A stretch of 32,605 bases of DNA from Verrucomicrobiota bacterium (GTDB lineage: Bacteria > Verrucomicrobiota > Verrucomicrobiia > Chthoniobacterales > Terrimicrobiaceae): assembly GCA_009886045.1 (NCBI GenBank), contig VFJO01000023.1, positions 1-32,605 of the forward strand. The letters run 5' to 3'. Under the pieces are notes generated by a model. The model was given only the letters and a program-made list of their open reading frames with translations. It was not told the DNA's origin and made no database searches. Of the stretch, positions 15,318-23,114 are shown piece after piece (positions within the stretch are counted from its first letter, which is position 1; every line of letters starts with the position of its first letter). A program made the position numbers and the translations under genes.

Positions 15318-17204
15318 CTAGCTGGCCTCAGGTGCCCCTTTGGGCATGAGGTGGACAGTGGACCTGAGGAGTTCCAGATCCGTGAAGGCGGATATGGATT
15401 TGATCGTCACCTTGCGTGTTCCGTTTTCTGCTGGGAGATCCAGACTTGATCCTGAAGCAGCGCCGAGGAGCGCCTGACCGACTCCCGCTTTATAGGAAAC
15501 GATGCCAAGATCCGGGAAGCTGTCCCATGCTCCAAGGATGCTGAATGTTTCTTGCAAATCATCCTCGTGTTGGATGGTGACAACGGTTCCGATGGAGACT
15601 TGGATCGTGCTTGGGCTTTCAAAGTTTGTGCCACGGGCGGTGACAAGGTCATGTTCCATCTCGGCGCGGCGACGTTGGAGGACGCGCTGATGTTCCTTGG
15701 CGGCTTTGAATCCGGCATTTTCGCGGAGGTCACCCTGTTCCTTGGCGATGTTGATGTCGCGAAGGTTTTGAGGGATTTCCTTGCTGATGAGGAGGTCGAG
15801 TTCGGCTTTGCGTTTCTCGAGGCTGGACCAGGAGACGATGAGGTTATCGGCCTTCTCGATATCTTGGTGAGCACCGGTAATCATGCTCTGTGTGTCGGGG
15901 TAGAGCTTCACGATGCGGGCCATAAGGGAGCGCTTCGAGAGGTCCTCAATGGCTGGGGTCAGCATGAGTTTCCGCATGGAGTCGCGGACCACGTCGCGGC
16001 TGGCTCCGATAAGGAGGTCGCCGATGAGATCGCCGTCATCGATGAGGAGATCTTTCAGGCGCGAGGTTCGCTTTTCGGCGAGGAGATCGGCCTCTAGGGC
16101 GCTGAAGACAGCGGCCAGAAGCTCCGCGTTGAAGAGGGCTGGGAATCGTTTGTCACGCTCTTTGCAGAGCCAGATGAGCATCTCTGAAGAAATCGAGCGC
16201 TCGCTGATCCATTTTTCGACGATGGATTGGAACTGTTCCTTGCGTTTGTGTTTTTCAAACAAGCGACAGATATCCGCAATGAGGCGAGCTCCTGCTGCGG
16301 GAAGCAATTCGATGGCTTTGTCACCCCAGACTTCTCCGAATGCCGGTTCGAGGGCTTCGAGGACGCGCTTTTCTTTTGAGCCCGGGATGGATTCCAAGAT
16401 TTGCCCGAGCTTTCCAGGTTCGGAAGCGATGATGTTGGCGATGGTTGGGACCTCGGATCCGGCTTGGAGTGACTTAAACTTCTCGAGTACATCATCCCGA
16501 GCGATAAGAATCTCAATGGCTGCAGAGGGTTGGAGGCGCCTAGCGCGATGGGCAGCTTCTTCGATCTGGACGATGAGGGCTTGGAGCTCATCTTCACTAC
16601 CGGTGAGATCATCGAGGGATTTTGAAATTTCCTCAAGGGCGAGGATTTGATCGTGTGTGTGTCGCGCCGTACGGAATCCATCAAGGAGGCGGGTGCCTGA
16701 ATTTACTGGGGTTTCCAGCAGCACATAAGGATCGGTTTTTTTAGCTGGCATTCCGAAGTGACCGTCGGATTTGATTTTCTTGCGTGCGGCATCCCACCAG
16801 CGTTTGAAGCCGGCGACGTCGAATACGTCTGGTGTGAGCGCGGAGGCAATTTGCTCGGAAGAGGCTTTGCCACCGAAGTCTGCAAGGATTTTTTTGACCA
16901 GAGCGGAGGAGTCGGATTTGGCGAGCGCGCGAATGCCATCGAGATCCGTCTCGCGTTTTACAAAGATGTGATCTGCGGGTATTGGCGCGAGGGTCTCTGC
17001 TGCATAGACCGCTTGCATGGGGTGGTTTTTCTTGGACTTGAAATCAATCAAGACCTGACCGGCGATGAGGTTCCATTCCGCGACACGTCCGAAGCCCCAG
17101 CTCTTGTGGGTGCAGTAGGATCCGGGCGTGAGGCGGGCGAGCTTCTCGGCGGTTTTTTTATTTAGGGTGCCGCTCTCAACGGCTTGGGCGAGTTCATCTG
17201 TCAT
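15318..17204 (-). CDS. Large protein with C-terminal GreA/GreB transcript-cleavage domain
   Basis: 628 residues, about four times the size of GreA. The last 165 residues (464 onward) match GreA: an N-terminal coiled coil with IPQNLRDINIAKEQGDLRENA, whose tip Asp-Leu-x-Glu-Asn pattern (D and E coordinate the RNA polymerase Mg ion), then the FKBP-like C-terminal half. GreA rescues backtracked polymerase. The first 460 residues are mostly helical and charged. They include GSYCTHKSWGFGRVAEWN, like a small beta-barrel or RNAP-binding segment near residue 28, and helical-repeat-like regions I cannot name. Long GreA proteins are, as I recall, found in Verrucomicrobiota and relatives. It ends at a shared terminator and is divergent from the Nudix-like gene. 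Confidence 0.8.
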   Translation of the reverse strand: MTDELAQAVESGTLNKKTAEKLARLTPGSYCTHKSWGFGRVAEWNLIAGQVLIDFKSKKNHPMQAVYAAETLAPIPADHIFVKRETDLDGIRALAKSDSSALVKKILADFGGKASSEQIASALTPDVFDVAGFKRWWDAARKKIKSDGHFGMPAKKTDPYVLLETPVNSGTRLLDGFRTARHTHDQILALEEISKSLDDLTGSEDELQALIVQIEEAAHRARRLQPSAAIEILIARDDVLEKFKSLQAGSEVPTIANIIASEPGKLGQILESIPGSKEKRVLEALEPAFGEVWGDKAIELLPAAGARLIADICRLFEKHKRKEQFQSIVEKWISERSISSEMLIWLCKERDKRFPALFNAELLAAVFSALEADLLAEKRTSRLKDLLIDDGDLIGDLLIGASRDVVRDSMRKLMLTPAIEDLSKRSLMARIVKLYPDTQSMITGAHQDIEKADNLIVSWSSLEKRKAELDLLISKEIPQNLRDINIAKEQGDLRENAGFKAAKEHQRVLQRRRAEMEHDLVTARGTNFESPSTIQVSIGTVVTIQHEDDLQETFSILGAWDSFPDLGIVSYKAGVGQALLGAASGSSLDLPAENGTRKVTIKSISAFTDLELLRSTVHLMPKGAPEAS

Positions 17205-17310
17205 CTATCACATTGTCACAGAAACCCCCCCACTCATGCAAGGGGAAGAAAAGCCCATGTGTTTTCTCAGTGGAGCAAGTTTCTCCTTGCGGGTTCAGCG
17301 TGTCGCGGCA

Positions 17311-17940
17311 ATGTCTGCGCCTATGAGCAAAAATGAGGAACAGGTGTTGGTTGTGAAACGGGAGTTTTTTGATGGGCTGGGAAGCTTTCAAGGGCTTTGT
17401 CGCAGGGTGGACGATTACCTGCCTGCGTTTATGAAAAAGGAGAATAACTTCTTCGTGCCTCGCGGTGCGGCAGAGGAGGATCCCTCCCTCAAACAGATCA
17501 TTCCCTATGCTGTGTTTCGGCACGGTGGGCGGATTTTGCATTACACGCGCGGGGCGAAGTCTGGCGAGAAGCGTCTCGTGGCCAAGGCCTCGATCGGCAT
17601 TGGGGGGCATGTGAATGACTCGGATGAAAGCATTTTGCATTTTGACCAATCGACTTATCACAACGCCGTGCAGCGCGAGATTCGGGAAGAGTTGCGGCTT
17701 GGTGGTGGCTTTGCCGAGCGTGCGGTTGCCCTGATCAATGATGATTCCAGCGAGGTCGGTCGCGTGCATCTGGGTGTCGTGCACATCGTCGATCTGGAGA
17801 ACGACGATGTGAGCGCTGGCGAGAAGGCGATTGCCGAGCTGGGATTTGCGACGAGGGTCGAATTGCTCGCGCGACGAGATGGCTTTGAGACATGGTCCCA
17901 GATCGTGCTAGATGGTTTGGACGAACTGGACGTCTTTTAG
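17311..17940 (+). CDS. Nudix-like predicted phosphoesterase (MutT family, COG4112 type)
   Basis: About 209 residues from the ATG at 17311; another ATG is at 17323 and the track extends to 17128, which overlaps the divergent gene and looks like leader sequence. The core is GIGGHVN, followed by a longer insert and AVQREIREELRLGG, the REx2EE part of a Nudix box. The spacing between GG and REIREEL is larger than in standard Nudix hydrolases, as in the COG4112 predicted phosphoesterases. Substrate unknown. YAVFRHGGRILHYTRG and a C-terminal WSQIVLDGLDEL complete the usual layout. It is followed after nine bases by the kdsD gene's track start, so the three rightward genes probably form one transcript. 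Confidence 0.75.
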   Translation: MSAPMSKNEEQVLVVKREFFDGLGSFQGLCRRVDDYLPAFMKKENNFFVPRGAAEEDPSLKQIIPYAVFRHGGRILHYTRGAKSGEKRLVAKASIGIGGHVNDSDESILHFDQSTYHNAVQREIREELRLGGGFAERAVALINDDSSEVGRVHLGVVHIVDLENDDVSAGEKAIAELGFATRVELLARRDGFETWSQIVLDGLDELDVF

Positions 17941-17973
17941 CCTCAAACCTTGCATGGCAACGCTTGGTTCCGC

Positions 17974-18957
17974 ATGATTTCAGGCATGGATTATTTGAAG
18001 CTGGCGCGTCGTGTTTTTGAGGTCGAGCTTTGCGAGGTCGAGGCTGTCGCTGCGCGTTTGGATGATCGGTTTGCCGAGGCGGTGAATCTCATCAAAGGCG
18101 CGGTGGAGGGGCGGAACAAAGTCGTGGTCTTGGGTGTCGGGAAGTCAGGACACATCGGGGAAAAAATCGCGGCGACCTTGACGAGTACTGGCTCCACGGC
18201 GGTCGTGCTGAATTCTCTGAACGCCTTGCACGGAGATCTTGGTATTGTGGCGGATGGCGATGTCGTGCTGGCGCTGAGTTACAGCGGGGAAACGCAGGAG
18301 TTGCTCGCAGTGCTGCCCGCTATCGTGCGATTCGGATTGCCAATCATCGCGATCACGGGAGGTCTCCAATCCACGCTGGCCAAGGCTGCGCGGATCGTAC
18401 TCGACGTTTCTGTGACCCAAGAGGCTTGTCCCCTCAACTTGGCCCCCACCTCGAGTACGACTGCGATGTTGGTGCTGGGTGACGCGCTGGCGATGGTCCT
18501 CCTTGAAAGCCGGGGATTTCAAAAAGAGGATTTTGCCAAGTTTCACCCCGGAGGGAGCCTCGGGCGGTTGCTTCTTTTGCGAGTCAATCAAATCATGCGG
18601 CCGATTGCGGAGATGGCGATCATTTCTCCGGAGACGCCGATTGTTGAAGCAATCAAGGCGATGACTTCCCATCGGGCTGGCGCTGCGGTGGTCATTCAAT
18701 CCGATGGCACGCTATCGGGCATTTTTACTCATGGTGATTTTGCGAGGCACTTCCCCGACAATCCTGGTATCGGCACGGCTCCGGTGGCTGGGTTTATGAG
18801 TTTTCACCCGATTACGATTGATGGCAGCAAGCTTGCAGCCGAGGCGTTGCAAATTTTGGAACGCCATCGCATTGATGATCTGGTGGTGGTGGATGAAGAT
18901 CTGCGACCAATTGGCATTGTGGACTCGCAGGACCTCACGCGTCTCAAGATTCTTTGA
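17974..18957 (+). CDS. kdsD: Arabinose-5-phosphate isomerase (KpsF/GutQ family)
   Basis: Sugar-phosphate isomerase converting ribulose 5-phosphate to arabinose 5-phosphate, the first step of Kdo synthesis for lipopolysaccharide. The SIS domain comes first (VVVLGVGKSGHIGEKIAATLTSTG, HGDLGI, ALSYSGETQEL, NLAPTSSTTAML), then FHPGGSLGRLLL and a pair of CBS domains (about residues 205-325) that may sense a nucleotide or sugar. The track begins at a TTG at 17950. ATGs at 17974 and 17986 are in frame, and I take the first; MDYLKLARRVFE at 17986 is equally plausible. Its stop overlaps the next gene's TTG start (TTGA). Confidence 0.9.
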   Translation: MISGMDYLKLARRVFEVELCEVEAVAARLDDRFAEAVNLIKGAVEGRNKVVVLGVGKSGHIGEKIAATLTSTGSTAVVLNSLNALHGDLGIVADGDVVLALSYSGETQELLAVLPAIVRFGLPIIAITGGLQSTLAKAARIVLDVSVTQEACPLNLAPTSSTTAMLVLGDALAMVLLESRGFQKEDFAKFHPGGSLGRLLLLRVNQIMRPIAEMAIISPETPIVEAIKAMTSHRAGAAVVIQSDGTLSGIFTHGDFARHFPDNPGIGTAPVAGFMSFHPITIDGSKLAAEALQILERHRIDDLVVVDEDLRPIGIVDSQDLTRLKIL

Positions 18958-19520
18958 TCCTCGCTTTTCACAAACCCTACGGCGTGCTCTCTCAGTTTAC
19001 CCGGGATGGCAGTGCAAACCGCCCGCTCGCGGACTTTGGTTTTCCCAAGGGAGTCTATCCCATAGGTCGCTTGGATGCCGACTCCGAGGGTCTGCTTTTG
19101 CTTTCTGACGAATCGCGTTGGAACTTTTTGTTGCTGTCGCCTGGCGGGCATATCGAGAAAACGTACCATGTGCTTGTGGAGAGGATGCCCGGCGCTTCGG
19201 CTTTGAAGCAGTTGAGCGATGGCGTGCTGATTGACGGCAAGCCTACGTTGCCCGCTCGAGCCTGTTCTCTAGACCCTCAGCCAGAATTTCCCCCGCGTGA
19301 TCCACCAGTACGGTTTCGTAAAAATGTCCAAGATTTTTGGATTGAATTGCGGCTGCGCGAGGGGAGGAACAGGCAAGTGCGACGCATGACGGCGGCAGTG
19401 GGACATCCCACGCTGCGGTTAATCCGGGTGGCTATTGGCGGAGTCGCGCTTGTGAGCCTTGCCTCCGGAAGTTGGCGGCAGCTCTCCCCCGAAGACGAAC
19501 GCGTGCTCTCTCAGCCCTAG
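18954..19520 (+). CDS. rRNA pseudouridine synthase, RsuA/RluE-like
   Basis: 188-residue pseudouridine synthase without the N-terminal S4 domain, like RluE. The catalytic Asp lies in GRLDADSEGLLLLSDE, and YHVLVER plus REGRNRQVRRMTAAVGHPTLRLIRVAIG are the other family blocks. It would isomerise a uridine in ribosomal RNA (RluE acts on 23S); target site not decidable here. The start is TTG, overlapping the kdsD stop in a TTGA, and the protein begins almost at the conserved LAFHKPYGVL strand, so no upstream start is possible. Expression is therefore coupled to kdsD. Confidence 0.88.
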   Translation: MILAFHKPYGVLSQFTRDGSANRPLADFGFPKGVYPIGRLDADSEGLLLLSDESRWNFLLLSPGGHIEKTYHVLVERMPGASALKQLSDGVLIDGKPTLPARACSLDPQPEFPPRDPPVRFRKNVQDFWIELRLREGRNRQVRRMTAAVGHPTLRLIRVAIGGVALVSLASGSWRQLSPEDERVLSQP

Positions 19521-19531
19521 ATCGGAATATG

Positions 19532-19581
19532 TTCGCATTTGCGCGAATACACCTATTTGCACTTCAAAATACTTGTGCAAA
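19532..19581. repeat. Two inverted repeats between convergent rluE-like and cheY genes
   Basis: TTCGC/GCGAA (19532-19547, six-base loop) and TTTGCAC/GTGCAAA (19556-19581, twelve-base loop) fill the 63-base gap between converging operons. Neither is followed by a T-tract, so they may be weak or rho-assisted terminators, or 3'-end stabilising hairpins. Confidence 0.45.
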
Positions 19582-19583
19582 AA

Positions 19584-19961
19584 CTACTCAAATCCCATGC
19601 CTAAGCAGTCGAGCATTTTGGTTGTAAGATCCTTCTCGAAAAACGGCTTCGTCATGTAAGCCGTGGCTCCGGCCTTGATGGCTGAGATAATGGCATCCTT
19701 GCTGCCTTCCGTGGTGAGCATGAGAACGGGGAGTGGTTTCCAGCGTTCGTCGGCGCGGATGCACTTGAGAAATTCGAGCCCATTCATGTTCGGCATATTC
19801 CAGTCGAGGCAAACGAGGGAGAAGCCTGTCGGATCCGCTTCGAGCACGCCGAGTGCTATGTGGCCGTCCTCTGCGGGGACGCATTCGGCACCGATAACCG
19901 ATGCGGCAGACGCTACTATGCGTCGGATAAGCATGGAATCATCAACAGCTAAGACTTTCAT
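19584..19961 (-). CDS. cheY: CheY-like single-domain response regulator
   Basis: 125 residues from the ATG at 19961 (MKVLAVDDSMLIRR). The track adds 16 residues upstream with no family likeness. All receiver residues are present: the acidic pair in VDDS, the phosphoacceptor Asp in CLDWNMPNMNG, Thr in LMLTTEG and Lys in YMTKPF. As the last gene of the che operon it is the obvious free output of CheA. CheY proteins of flagellar systems act on the motor switch; no motor gene is nearby here, so the target is open. A 74-base gap separates it from the receptor gene before it. Confidence 0.9.
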   Translation of the reverse strand: MKVLAVDDSMLIRRIVASAASVIGAECVPAEDGHIALGVLEADPTGFSLVCLDWNMPNMNGLEFLKCIRADERWKPLPVLMLTTEGSKDAIISAIKAGATAYMTKPFFEKDLTTKMLDCLGMGFE

Positions 19962-20035
19962 ATTTTGGGGAGGGAGTCTGAAACATAGTATTTTGAATAC
20001 AACATGCAATACGAATTCATAACAGTCGAATCCAA

Positions 20036-21130
20036 TTAAGTTCCCAAAGTCTGGATAATGAGCGAATGCCAGCCGGTTGAATAAGTCTCATAGCCAGGGG
20101 CTGTCGCTATCGCGAAGAGGGTGGGAATGCCGTGGTCTTCGGCGATGGTGAAGCCCTTTCCTTGGAGGATGAAAGATTCGAGGTGTGAAATGTTTACACG
20201 GTCTTTCAGGATGGCATTTTTTGAGTCAGCCAAGATTGTTCCCGAGGGGTCTATTATGCAAACTCTTGAGACTTCTTTTTCGGACTGCGAGAGGGGCGTG
20301 CGGTGCACGATTGTTTGGGCGAGCGCCTCCCAGTTGAAGAGAATGCCCAAGACGCCAATCAATTCCCCATTGGGCTGTCCGTCACGCCGGACTCCGCAAG
20401 AGTAGGCCAGGATGTGCTGTCCTTGGACTAATGGGGAGGCATGGACTGTTTCGAAGCCGAAATCATCACCGCTTGCAGAGGTGCGGGCTTTGCGGAACCA
20501 CTCGTTGGCCGCCACATTCATGCCGATGGACTTGTATTTTCCTGAGCGGCCGTTTGCTATGACGGTTCCGTTGAGATCACACAACACGATGTCATAATAA
20601 ACGGTGTAGGCGTTCAGGATGACTCCCAAGCGGTCACAGGTGTGGCGGGATGAGTCGGTGCCAGGGAATGCGAGGGCATTTACCGCACTGGCATCTGTAG
20701 CCCACCAGCGGACGTCGCAGGAGCGTTCGTAGAGGTTGCGGTCTATGAGATCAATGTTGGTGAGAGCGAGATCAACAAGTCGCCCGCCGCGCACAACCGA
20801 GTCTAGGCGGTCGCTGATTTCGGAGAGCTGCTTGATGTCATTCTTGGTTTCCTCTGCAAGCCCCTCCGCGACCTGTGCGGTGTTGGTGGAGAGGTTGCCG
20901 ATTTCATTGGCAACCACGGCGAAGGTGCGCCCTGCGTCGCCGGCTTTGGCAGCTTGAATCTGCGCGTTGAAGGACAAAAGACGAACACGCATATTGATGT
21001 CGTCGATTTGCCTCAGTGAGTTGTTCATCTTGCTGGAGATGCTCTTAGAGAGGTGGCGGATGCTTTCGATCCAATTATCGAAGGAATCGGTTTTTGACGG
21101 GTTGGAAGGTTGGATTTGTTGAGTTGCCAT
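20036..21130 (-). CDS. Soluble chemoreceptor with inverted order: signalling tip then Cache sensor
   Basis: 364 residues and no membrane helix. Residues about 20-110 form a short coiled coil whose centre, LLSFNAQIQAAKAGDAGRTFAVVANEI (spread over 51-77), is the conserved hairpin tip of MCPs that binds CheA and CheW. There are too few heptads for methylation helices. Residues about 120-360 form a double-Cache-like sensor (IDRNLYERSCDV, YYDIVLCDLNGTVIANG, ANEWF, VCIIDPSGTILADS). In ordinary receptors the sensor is N-terminal; here it follows the signalling tip. The sensor resembles that of the transmembrane receptor in the same operon. It probably reports an internal ligand to the array. Confidence 0.75.
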   Translation of the reverse strand: MATQQIQPSNPSKTDSFDNWIESIRHLSKSISSKMNNSLRQIDDINMRVRLLSFNAQIQAAKAGDAGRTFAVVANEIGNLSTNTAQVAEGLAEETKNDIKQLSEISDRLDSVVRGGRLVDLALTNIDLIDRNLYERSCDVRWWATDASAVNALAFPGTDSSRHTCDRLGVILNAYTVYYDIVLCDLNGTVIANGRSGKYKSIGMNVAANEWFRKARTSASGDDFGFETVHASPLVQGQHILAYSCGVRRDGQPNGELIGVLGILFNWEALAQTIVHRTPLSQSEKEVSRVCIIDPSGTILADSKNAILKDRVNISHLESFILQGKGFTIAEDHGIPTLFAIATAPGYETYSTGWHSLIIQTLGT

Positions 21131-21160
21131 AAGTATTAGGGTTTTATTATCGAGCCACTT

Positions 21161-22012
21161 TTATTTCCTTTTGTAAAAAAATGACCCGGATACATTTTCC
21201 GACGAGAAGAGATGCTGATGCGTGAAGAGGGATTCTGTTCCACCAAGCATGAGGTGTCCATTAGGTAAAATGACTTGCGCGAGTCGATTAAAGAGGTCTT
21301 TTTTAAAATCCTCCTTGAAGTAAATGGCGACATTCCTGCAAAGCACTAAATCGAAGAGGCCGAGATTCGAGAGATCGTCTTGGAGGTTTCTTTTTTTGAA
21401 AGTGACCATCGATCGAATCTCAGGCTTCAATGTCCAAGTATTTCCGAGCGTGGAGTCAAAGAAGTTGGTCTTCCAATAATCCGGGAGGCCGCGCGAGATT
21501 TCGAGTTGGCTGTAACGACCAGCGGATGCCAAAAAAAGCGTTCCCGGGGAGATGTCGAAGCCGGTAATTTCAAAAGAAGAGAGGTTCACCCCGTCCAACA
21601 TGCCTGAGGACTTCAGTTTATGAAGGAGGAGGGCGATGGAGTAGGGCTCTTGGCCTGTGGAGCAGGCAGCGCTTAGGATACGAATGCGAGATTTTTTACC
21701 GCTTTGAAGAAGTTTTCCTAGTTCTGGAAGAATAGCATTTTCCAGTGATTCCCAAGGGCGCGTGTCGCGAAACCAGTAGGTCTCGTGGGTGGTCATGGAG
21801 TCGATGATTTTGTCGCGCAGGCGGCCTGTGGCTTCCGCTTTCGCCATGCGTATGAAATCCGGAATATCTACGGCTCCGCTTTCGGCGATGATTTTGCCAA
21901 GGCGCGCCTCAAAGAGGTAGCGTTTTTCTTCGCCTAAGTGGATGCAGCAAGCTTGCGCAACATATTGCGAGAGAATTCCCAAATCGTTTGGGTTTTTAGA
22001 GAAATCAAACAT
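21161..22012 (-). CDS. cheR: Chemoreceptor glutamate methyltransferase CheR
   Basis: 283-residue SAM-dependent methyltransferase that adds methyl groups to receptor glutamates for adaptation. An N-terminal helical domain (residues 1-75) precedes the catalytic domain. Motifs: MTTHETYWFRD (usually ETFFFR), RILSAACSTGQEPYSIAL for SAM binding, ITGFDISPGTL and FDLVLCRNVAIYF. The C-terminal GTES motif is in LMLGGTESLF. It lacks the C-terminal TPR or pentapeptide-binding extras. It sits 28 bases after cheB and 30 before the soluble receptor gene. Confidence 0.93.
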   Translation of the reverse strand: MFDFSKNPNDLGILSQYVAQACCIHLGEEKRYLFEARLGKIIAESGAVDIPDFIRMAKAEATGRLRDKIIDSMTTHETYWFRDTRPWESLENAILPELGKLLQSGKKSRIRILSAACSTGQEPYSIALLLHKLKSSGMLDGVNLSSFEITGFDISPGTLFLASAGRYSQLEISRGLPDYWKTNFFDSTLGNTWTLKPEIRSMVTFKKRNLQDDLSNLGLFDLVLCRNVAIYFKEDFKKDLFNRLAQVILPNGHLMLGGTESLFTHQHLFSSENVSGSFFYKRK

Positions 22013-22040
22013 GTGCCCTGAGATTTATTGCCCTTGGTGA

Positions 22041-23099
22041 TTAAAGTCTGAAAAGTTTATTAATGCGGGGCCCGATTTCTTGAAGTGGCAAGATTTCGTC
22101 GCTTAAATTTCTCTGAGCAACGGCTTGAGGCATTCCGTAAACTGTGGATGTTGATGCATCCTGAGCGATGCACCATGTGGGCAATGCGTGTTGCAAGGTT
22201 GCTACTCCATCGGCTCCATCACAACCCATCCCTGTGAGAATAATAGCAATAGCGCCGCGAAGGTTGCATTTGGCGGCAGAATTAAAAAGCACATCCACCG
22301 AAGGGCGGCAAGATTGCACGTGTGGGCTGCTGGTGAGGCGGGTTTGAATTTTTCCTGCATCGTTGCGAAAGATTTCCAAATGGAAACCTCCCGGAGCTAT
22401 GTGGGCCTCGCCTGGCATTGGGATTTCGCCATTGATCGCTTCTTTGATGGAAAGACTGCTGATCTTGTCCAACTGCTCGGCCAAGGACTTGGTGAACGTG
22501 GCGGGCATGTGCTGCACCAGAAGGATGGGAACGGGGAGTTTGGGCGAAATGATTGGTAAAATGGTGGACAGGGCATTTGGCCCGCCGGTTGAGACGCCGA
22601 TGAGGATCAACTCGGGAAATGGCGGTGGTTGGAGGCGTTTGATCGGTGCCTTTGCAGTTTGGGTGCTTGGCTTGGGAGCCACGTGCAAGGCGGAAGCCGA
22701 TGCGCCGCGAAGGCGGGCCAATGTGGACACCCTTCGAATATCTGCTTTAAGAGCCTCCATTCCAGACTCAAATGAAGAGCTCGAGGGTTTCGAAATGAAA
22801 TCCATCGCTCCGTGAGCCAGACAGCCGACCGTAATTTCGGCATCTCGACCCGTGGCACCACTCACCATAACCACGGATAACTGAGGGTGTGCGACCTTGA
22901 GTTTCTCGAGCGTTTGCGGTCCGCTCAGTTGATTCATGAAAACATCCAGCAGAACGAGATCGAATTTTTCGGATTCCAGCCGCTTAAGTGCGAGCTCGCC
23001 GCTTGAAACGGCTACGGTTTCGCCTCCCGGAACGCTCGAAGCGGCGTCCGAGAGGAGTTTCCGATAAAGTGCTGAATCGTCAACGATGAGAATTCGCAT
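22041..23099 (-). CDS. cheB: CheB: receptor methylesterase/deamidase response regulator
   Basis: 352 residues: receiver domain (Asp7/Asp8, phosphoacceptor Asp52 in LLDVFM, Lys in ISKPS), a Pro/Ala-rich linker (about 130-160), and the methylesterase domain with the catalytic triad Ser170 (GVSTGGP), His197 (QHMP) and Asp294 (GMGCDGADG). It removes methyl groups from receptors when phosphorylated by CheA. It lies directly after the transmembrane receptor gene (15-base gap). With cheR it shows the system adapts by methylation, as the long receptor allows. Confidence 0.95.
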   Translation of the reverse strand: MRILIVDDSALYRKLLSDAASSVPGGETVAVSSGELALKRLESEKFDLVLLDVFMNQLSGPQTLEKLKVAHPQLSVVMVSGATGRDAEITVGCLAHGAMDFISKPSSSSFESGMEALKADIRRVSTLARLRGASASALHVAPKPSTQTAKAPIKRLQPPPFPELILIGVSTGGPNALSTILPIISPKLPVPILLVQHMPATFTKSLAEQLDKISSLSIKEAINGEIPMPGEAHIAPGGFHLEIFRNDAGKIQTRLTSSPHVQSCRPSVDVLFNSAAKCNLRGAIAIILTGMGCDGADGVATLQHALPTWCIAQDASTSTVYGMPQAVAQRNLSDEILPLQEIGPRINKLFRL

Positions 23100-23114
23100 G
23101 AAGAAAGGGAGGGG

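Noticed and set aside
17128-17310. N-terminal extension of the Nudix-like ORF
   Set aside because: It overlaps the divergent GreA-fusion gene and the promoter gap and carries no domain.
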